Positions 6,156 through 8,125 of a DNA stretch of 8,125 bases are shown here, piece by piece. Positions within the stretch are counted from its first letter, which is position 1. Each line of letters starts with the position of its first letter. Below the pieces are notes generated by a model. The model saw only the letters and a list, made by a program, of their open reading frames with translations, was not told the DNA's origin and made no database searches. The translations under genes were made by a program, and so were the position numbers. The DNA comes from JAUYQE01 sp035289745 (lineage in GTDB: Archaea; Nanobdellota; Nanobdellia; Woesearchaeales; GW2011-AR9): the NCBI GenBank assembly GCA_035289745.1, contig DATDWF010000089.1, positions 1 to 8,125 of the forward strand. The letters run 5' to 3'.

Positions 6156-6830
6156 ATGACCACAGAGAAAAAATTAGAGGAAAAAAAGAATCTCGAAGCC
6201 ACGCTGAAAGAGAAAGTGCTTCCCCTTGTTGAGGAGCAGCTGGCCAAGCATTGGGGTGTGACCATTCCACAGCTGGAAGCTGACATCACCGACCAGCTGA
6301 AGCAGGAAGATACTCTTTTTTACATCTCTCCGCATACACCGTTTCGAGAAGCCCGCAAGCAATTCAAGGCGGCTTTTCTGCGCCGTGAGCTGCGTTCCCA
6401 TCAGGGCAACATTTCGCAGCTTGCCCGGGCGTTGGAGATTGATAGGAGAAGCCTGCATCGGGTCATAAAAGACCTCGAGCTCGATATCCATGAGCTTCGC
6501 CAGAAAGAGATGGAAGACGAGCAGCAGGTGCGCATCGACCAGCGCTTGCGCACGGCTTTTGACCAGTACAAAGAGCTCATTCAGCCACAGAAGCTGGAGA
6601 AGATGTATGAGGAAATTCCGGCTCTTTCCCGGAACATCGCTAAAATGCTGCCGCAGCAGCATCTGACCTGGGACGAAGCGGAGCGGGAATTTGAACAGCA
6701 ATTCTTTGAGCAGGCGCTGAAAGAGCATCATGGAAGCATTGCGCAGGCAGCGCGATGCACCAAGCTACGCGCTGAGACGGTGCATCGGAAAATACGAAAA
6801 CTGCAGGTAGTGAGAACAGAGAACTGCTGA
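6156..6830 (+). CDS. Protein with two Fis-type helix-turn-helix units
   Basis: The 224-aa protein is helical and charged. Two 45-residue units, about 65-109 and 174-218, align without gaps and share 15 identical residues by my count. Each has an amphipathic helix, then H-x-G-x-I-x-Q-x-AR and a final H-R-x-I-x-x-L recognition helix, the pattern of the Fis/NtrC C-terminal HTH. The sigma-54 AAA+ and receiver domains that accompany this HTH in bacteria are absent. A charged helical linker (about 110-170) joins the units, so one molecule could bind two half-sites like a built-in dimer. Its targets are unknown. I chose ATG 6156; an in-frame TTG at 6132 would add eight residues. Neither has a Shine-Dalgarno site, and the GTATAAAA at 6134-6141 is too close for a leaderless start, so readthrough from the membrane gene is likely. 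Confidence 0.85.
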   Translation: MTTEKKLEEKKNLEATLKEKVLPLVEEQLAKHWGVTIPQLEADITDQLKQEDTLFYISPHTPFREARKQFKAAFLRRELRSHQGNISQLARALEIDRRSLHRVIKDLELDIHELRQKEMEDEQQVRIDQRLRTAFDQYKELIQPQKLEKMYEEIPALSRNIAKMLPQQHLTWDEAEREFEQQFFEQALKEHHGSIAQAARCTKLRAETVHRKIRKLQVVRTENC

Positions 6831-6834
6831 AGTC

Positions 6835-7020
6835 TCAGCAACAGCCTCTTTTATTTCTTGGTTCCCCTAGCCTTTGCATGTGCTTTTCCCCATATTCTTC
6901 TTCATGCCCGCAATCTAAACAAGAGATGTACTTCTTACCTTGATACTCGTAAACATCCATATGGCAGCTCTGGCACTTTGTGCAGCAGAATTTGTCTTCC
7001 GGGCCGGCGAGATGCACCAT
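6835..7020 (-). CDS. Small zinc-ribbon protein (61 aa)
   Basis: The protein has cysteines at residues 12, 13, 16 and 19 (CCTKCQSC) and a second knuckle at 34 and 37 (SCLDCGH). Spacing C16-x2-C19 then C34-x2-C37 fits a single zinc ribbon of about 25 residues, with a strand pair (VYEYQGKKYIS) between the knuckles. Two more cysteines end the chain. Such small ribbons bind nucleic acid or protein, and no specific role can be given. The frame is open upstream into the tRNA, but a consensus TATA box 23 bases before ATG 7020 sets a leaderless start. It converges with the double-Fis gene, with only four bases between the stops, so each transcript must end inside the other gene. Confidence 0.8.
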   Translation of the reverse strand: MVHLAGPEDKFCCTKCQSCHMDVYEYQGKKYISCLDCGHEEEYGEKHMQRLGEPRNKRGCC

Positions 7021-7043
7021 GCTTTGAAAAGAGAAAGAAGAAG

Positions 7044-7051
7044 TATATAAA
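7044..7051 (-). promoter_or_regulatory. TATA box of the zinc-ribbon gene (leaderless)
   Basis: Minus-strand TTTATATA, a consensus box, with 23 bases between its near edge and the ATG at 7020. Its first three T are also the end of the T tract directly after the tRNA. Confidence 0.75.
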
Positions 7052-7053
7052 AA
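7049..7053 (-). terminator. T tract ending the tRNA transcript
   Basis: Five T follow the discriminator base of the tRNA without a gap on the minus strand. T tracts directly after the gene are the normal stop for archaeal tRNA transcripts. The tract overlaps the next TATA box. Confidence 0.55.
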
Positions 7054-7180
7054 TGGCGGCACCGTGATTTGAACACGGGATCTCCACGTCACCCAGTCAC
7101 AGAGTTTTTCATCGAGCAAATGCTCTCAGTGCTCAACTCCTATGAGCGTGGCGCTATGAGCCAGGCTGAGCTATGCCGCC
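7054..7180 (-). tRNA. tRNA with CAU anticodon (elongator Met or Ile2), intron-containing
   Basis: On the minus strand, the acceptor GGCGGCA (7174-7180) pairs fully with TGCCGCC (7055-7061), with A73 at 7054. The D arm has three pairs with G18-G19. The anticodon stem CCACG/CGTGG is perfect and its loop is CU-CAU-AA. The variable region is AGATC and the T arm CCGTG/CACGG has a TTCAAAT loop. Exon 1 is 7141-7180 and exon 2 is 7054-7089. CCA is not encoded. It is not the initiator: the first pair is G-C, and the three G-C pairs of initiators are absent from the anticodon stem. CAU then means elongator Met, or Ile if the C is modified to agmatidine; the canonical 37/38 intron, frequent in archaeal elongator Met tRNAs, favours Met. 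A TATA box lies 22 bases upstream. Confidence 0.9.
7090..7140 (-). other. tRNA intron at position 37/38 (51 nt)
   Basis: The intron interrupts the anticodon loop after A37. Exon bases CTCA (32-35) can pair with intron bases TGGG (7092-7095) to give the four-pair central helix. The 3' bulge is TG|A and the 5' bulge TA|G, as in the bulge-helix-bulge cut by archaeal tRNA endonuclease. The inner helix is offset: GAGTT near the intron start pairs with AACTC only after six unpaired bases, so the motif is relaxed on that side. A small GAGC-ATTT-GCTC hairpin caps the intron. Confidence 0.8.
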
Positions 7181-7202
7181 CTACTGCAGAAATGAGGGGG
7201 AG

Positions 7203-7210
7203 GTTATAAA
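7203..7210 (-). promoter_or_regulatory. TATA box of the CAU tRNA
   Basis: Minus-strand TTTATAAC within TTTTTATAAC, preceded by the purine-rich GAAAAG, with 22 bases to the first base of the tRNA at 7180. The predicted start coincides with the mature 5' end, so little or no 5' leader would need RNase P removal. Confidence 0.7.
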
Positions 7211-7212
7211 AA
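7208..7212 (-). terminator. T tract after the DUF3850/ASCH-like gene
   Basis: Five T occur 13 bases past the stop at 7225 on the minus strand, within AAAAGCTTTTT. They are likely the end signal of the HIT/DUF3850 transcript and are shared with the tRNA TATA box. Confidence 0.45.
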
Positions 7213-7224
7213 GCTTTTCTCCGA

Positions 7225-7485
7225 TTATTTGAAGGCGATGATCTGGAAGCCGTATTTCTCAACTTCCTCTTTAGGCCAGAAAGGCTGGCTTTTTGTTTTT
7301 CCTACGTATGTTACTTGTTTCTCAAGAACTCTGCCCGTGTATTGCTGCGTTTGCGGATTCCACTCTTTTAAAGCTAAAGTATCCCCCGGACGACATTCAA
7401 AATCGGCCAGACGCAACTCGTACGTTTTTACGCCTTCAACAATTTTCTGAAAATATTCCGGCCAGACTTTCTTTTCAATTTTCAT
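7225..7485 (-). CDS. DUF3850 (ASCH/PUA-like) protein, 86 aa
   Basis: The 86-aa product matches the DUF3850 pattern of the ASCH/PUA-like fold: WPEYFQKIVEGVKTYELRLADF at residues 8-29 (in two pieces, WPEYF.KI and K.YELR.ADF), GDTL.L.EWNP at about 34-43, YTGR at 49-52, and a closing PKEE..KYGFQII strand. ASCH-type domains are generally thought to bind RNA or modified nucleotides. The G-K/E-R loop (K20, E23, R25) is the usual conserved polar cluster. The frame extends 59 codons upstream over the HIT gene, but ATG 7485 is the family start and lies 19 bases after the HIT stop. The partial Shine-Dalgarno GGTG is 11 bases upstream. It is probably translated from the HIT mRNA. Its cellular role is unknown. 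Confidence 0.85.
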   Translation of the reverse strand: MKIEKKVWPEYFQKIVEGVKTYELRLADFECRPGDTLALKEWNPQTQQYTGRVLEKQVTYVGKTKSQPFWPKEEVEKYGFQIIAFK

Positions 7486-7504
7486 TTTTAATTGAACACC
7501 ATCA

Positions 7505-7912
7505 TCATTTGAACAAAGCGGCCACTTCTTCAACGCTCCTCGTTCCCGGACTCGTGATAATGCTATGCATGCTGCCGCCGCCATCATTCCGATACCGCGG
7601 GAAAATATGCACGTGCAGATGCGGCACGACTTGCCCGGCTGCAGCATTCTGGTTCCATCCAACGTTAAAGCCGTCTGGCTGCAACACGTTTTGGATACGT
7701 TCCATGGTCCTCTTCACGCCGAGAAAGAAAGCGTTGATTTTCCCTTCCGGCAGGTCAAAGAGCGTTTCCGCATGGGTTTTGGGAATGACGACCGTATGCC
7801 CTTTGGCATGGGGCTTGATGTCCAGAAAAGCAAGCGTGTCTTTATCTTCAAAGACTTTTTCGCAGGGGATTTCTCCTTTGCCAATTCGGCAGAAGATGCA
7901 GGCTGTACTCAT
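7505..7912 (-). CDS. HIT-family nucleotide hydrolase
   Basis: The 135-aa protein is a full-length histidine-triad protein of the HINT/FHIT-related branch. The triad H98-L-H100-V-H102 in PHLHVHIFPR supplies the catalytic histidine. C5-x2-C8 together with H47 (PKTHAET) and H98 suits the zinc site of prokaryotic HIT proteins. GFNVGWNQNAAAGQ (81-94) is the phosphate-binding and oxyanion stretch. These enzymes hydrolyse adenosine phosphoramidates, acyl-adenylates or dinucleoside polyphosphates in the cytoplasm; the exact substrate is not evident. It heads a leftward two-gene unit with the DUF3850 gene. A weak TATA-like element (TACATAAA, 7935-7942 on the minus strand) lies at leaderless distance from ATG 7912. 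It diverges from the histone-fold gene across an 87-bp spacer. Confidence 0.95.
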   Translation of the reverse strand: MSTACIFCRIGKGEIPCEKVFEDKDTLAFLDIKPHAKGHTVVIPKTHAETLFDLPEGKINAFFLGVKRTMERIQNVLQPDGFNVGWNQNAAAGQVVPHLHVHIFPRYRNDGGGSMHSIITSPGTRSVEEVAALFK

Positions 7913-7934
7913 GGCTCCAAAGAAAAAGTCTCTG

Positions 7935-7942
7935 TTTATGTA
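7935..7942 (-). promoter_or_regulatory. Weak TATA-like element of the HIT gene
   Basis: TACATAAA on the minus strand is 22 bases from the ATG at 7912. It is a poor match to consensus and is proposed mainly because the distance equals that of the stronger boxes in the window. Confidence 0.35.
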
Positions 7943-7968
7943 TTTTGTTCTTCTCCACCAGCAGAAAG

Positions 7969-7976
7969 CTTAAATA
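7969..7976 (+). promoter_or_regulatory. TATA box of the histone-fold gene (leaderless)
   Basis: CTTAAATA, preceded by the purine-rich CAGAAAG, has 23 bases between it and the ATG at 8000. It is AT-rich downstream as well (TAATAATTAATG), and no Shine-Dalgarno sequence is present. Confidence 0.65.
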
Positions 7977-7999
7977 TCATAAATATAATAATTAATGTC

Positions 8000-8125
8000 A
8001 TGGTAACCGTTAGAACACAGGTTAAAGAGCTTTTGGTGCAGAGTGGTCTGGGTGTTGAGACTGTTGCAGGGGACTTCATGGACAAGCTTGATGAGAAAGT
8101 ACGGCAACTCGTTCTCGATGCTGCC
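8000..8125 (+). CDS. Histone-fold protein (DUF1931-like), 5' part only
   Basis: The first 42 residues are present; the gene runs off the window in frame. They read as an N-terminal helix with VKELL, a spacer ending in VAGDFMDKLDEKV and the start of a long helix RQLVLDAA. This resembles the first half of archaeal DUF1931-type and related histone-fold proteins, in which V-x-x-KVKE..., then GDF...LD.KV..L...A, leads into the second half of the histone fold. Such proteins bind and compact DNA, or act as small chromatin-like regulators. The ATG is supported by a TATA box at leaderless distance. The assignment rests on half a protein; the R/T-D clasp in the missing half would confirm it. Confidence 0.65.
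   Translation, partial: MVTVRTQVKELLVQSGLGVETVAGDFMDKLDEKVRQLVLDAA

Noticed and set aside
7021..7119. Extension of the zinc-ribbon protein upstream
   Set aside because: It is a reading of the tRNA sequence and lies upstream of the consensus TATA box.
7486..7662. Extension of the DUF3850 protein upstream
   Set aside because: It is antisense-free but out-of-frame overlap with the HIT gene, and the family begins at the Met encoded at 7485.
7293..7973. Long rightward open frame opposite HIT and DUF3850
   Set aside because: Complementary shadow of two well-supported genes; its product has no recognisable pattern.

Overview
The window reads as chromosomal DNA of an archaeon, most likely a small-genome DPANN-type lineage (the Woesearchaeota/Pacearchaeota group is my best guess, from overall resemblance and not from a search). 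The grounds are a flavodoxin-less Taw1/TYW1 wyosine enzyme, an intron-containing CAU tRNA without encoded CCA, a histone-fold protein, archaeal TATA boxes, and several starts placed 22-23 nt downstream of a TATA box, which is the spacing of leaderless mRNAs.

Left part, 1-2267: a three-gene rightward cluster (42-344, 401-1303, 1305-2102) of proteins I do not recognise. The first has a strong Shine-Dalgarno sequence and the second and third are separated by one base. A 165-bp convergent spacer follows, unusually rich in inverted repeats and ending in a T tract; it may encode a small RNA or act as a terminator/operator cluster.

2268-3398: an AT-rich leftward pair, a winged-helix plus minimal nucleotidyltransferase (MNT) protein overlapping a HEPN protein by 20 nt. 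It has a consensus TATA box, a Shine-Dalgarno leader and an imperfect palindrome over the predicted transcription start. It looks like a self-regulated toxin-antitoxin or defence-type module inserted next to core genes.

3455-6830: core genes. taw1 (leftward) and a DHH/DHHA1 phosphoesterase (rightward) diverge from a 76-bp spacer holding two back-to-back promoters. The DHH gene is followed by a five-segment membrane protein and by a protein with two Fis-type helix-turn-helix units, the latter unusual in an archaeon.

6835-7912: a tightly packed leftward row: HIT hydrolase, DUF3850/ASCH-like protein, split CAU tRNA and small zinc-ribbon protein. Twice in this row the T tract that ends one unit runs straight into the TATA box of the next. 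At 8000 a rightward histone-fold gene starts and runs off the window.

The most promising leads are the MNT-HEPN module with its operator-like palindrome, the unknown three-gene cluster with its structured spacer, the double-Fis protein, and the fused terminator/TATA elements.
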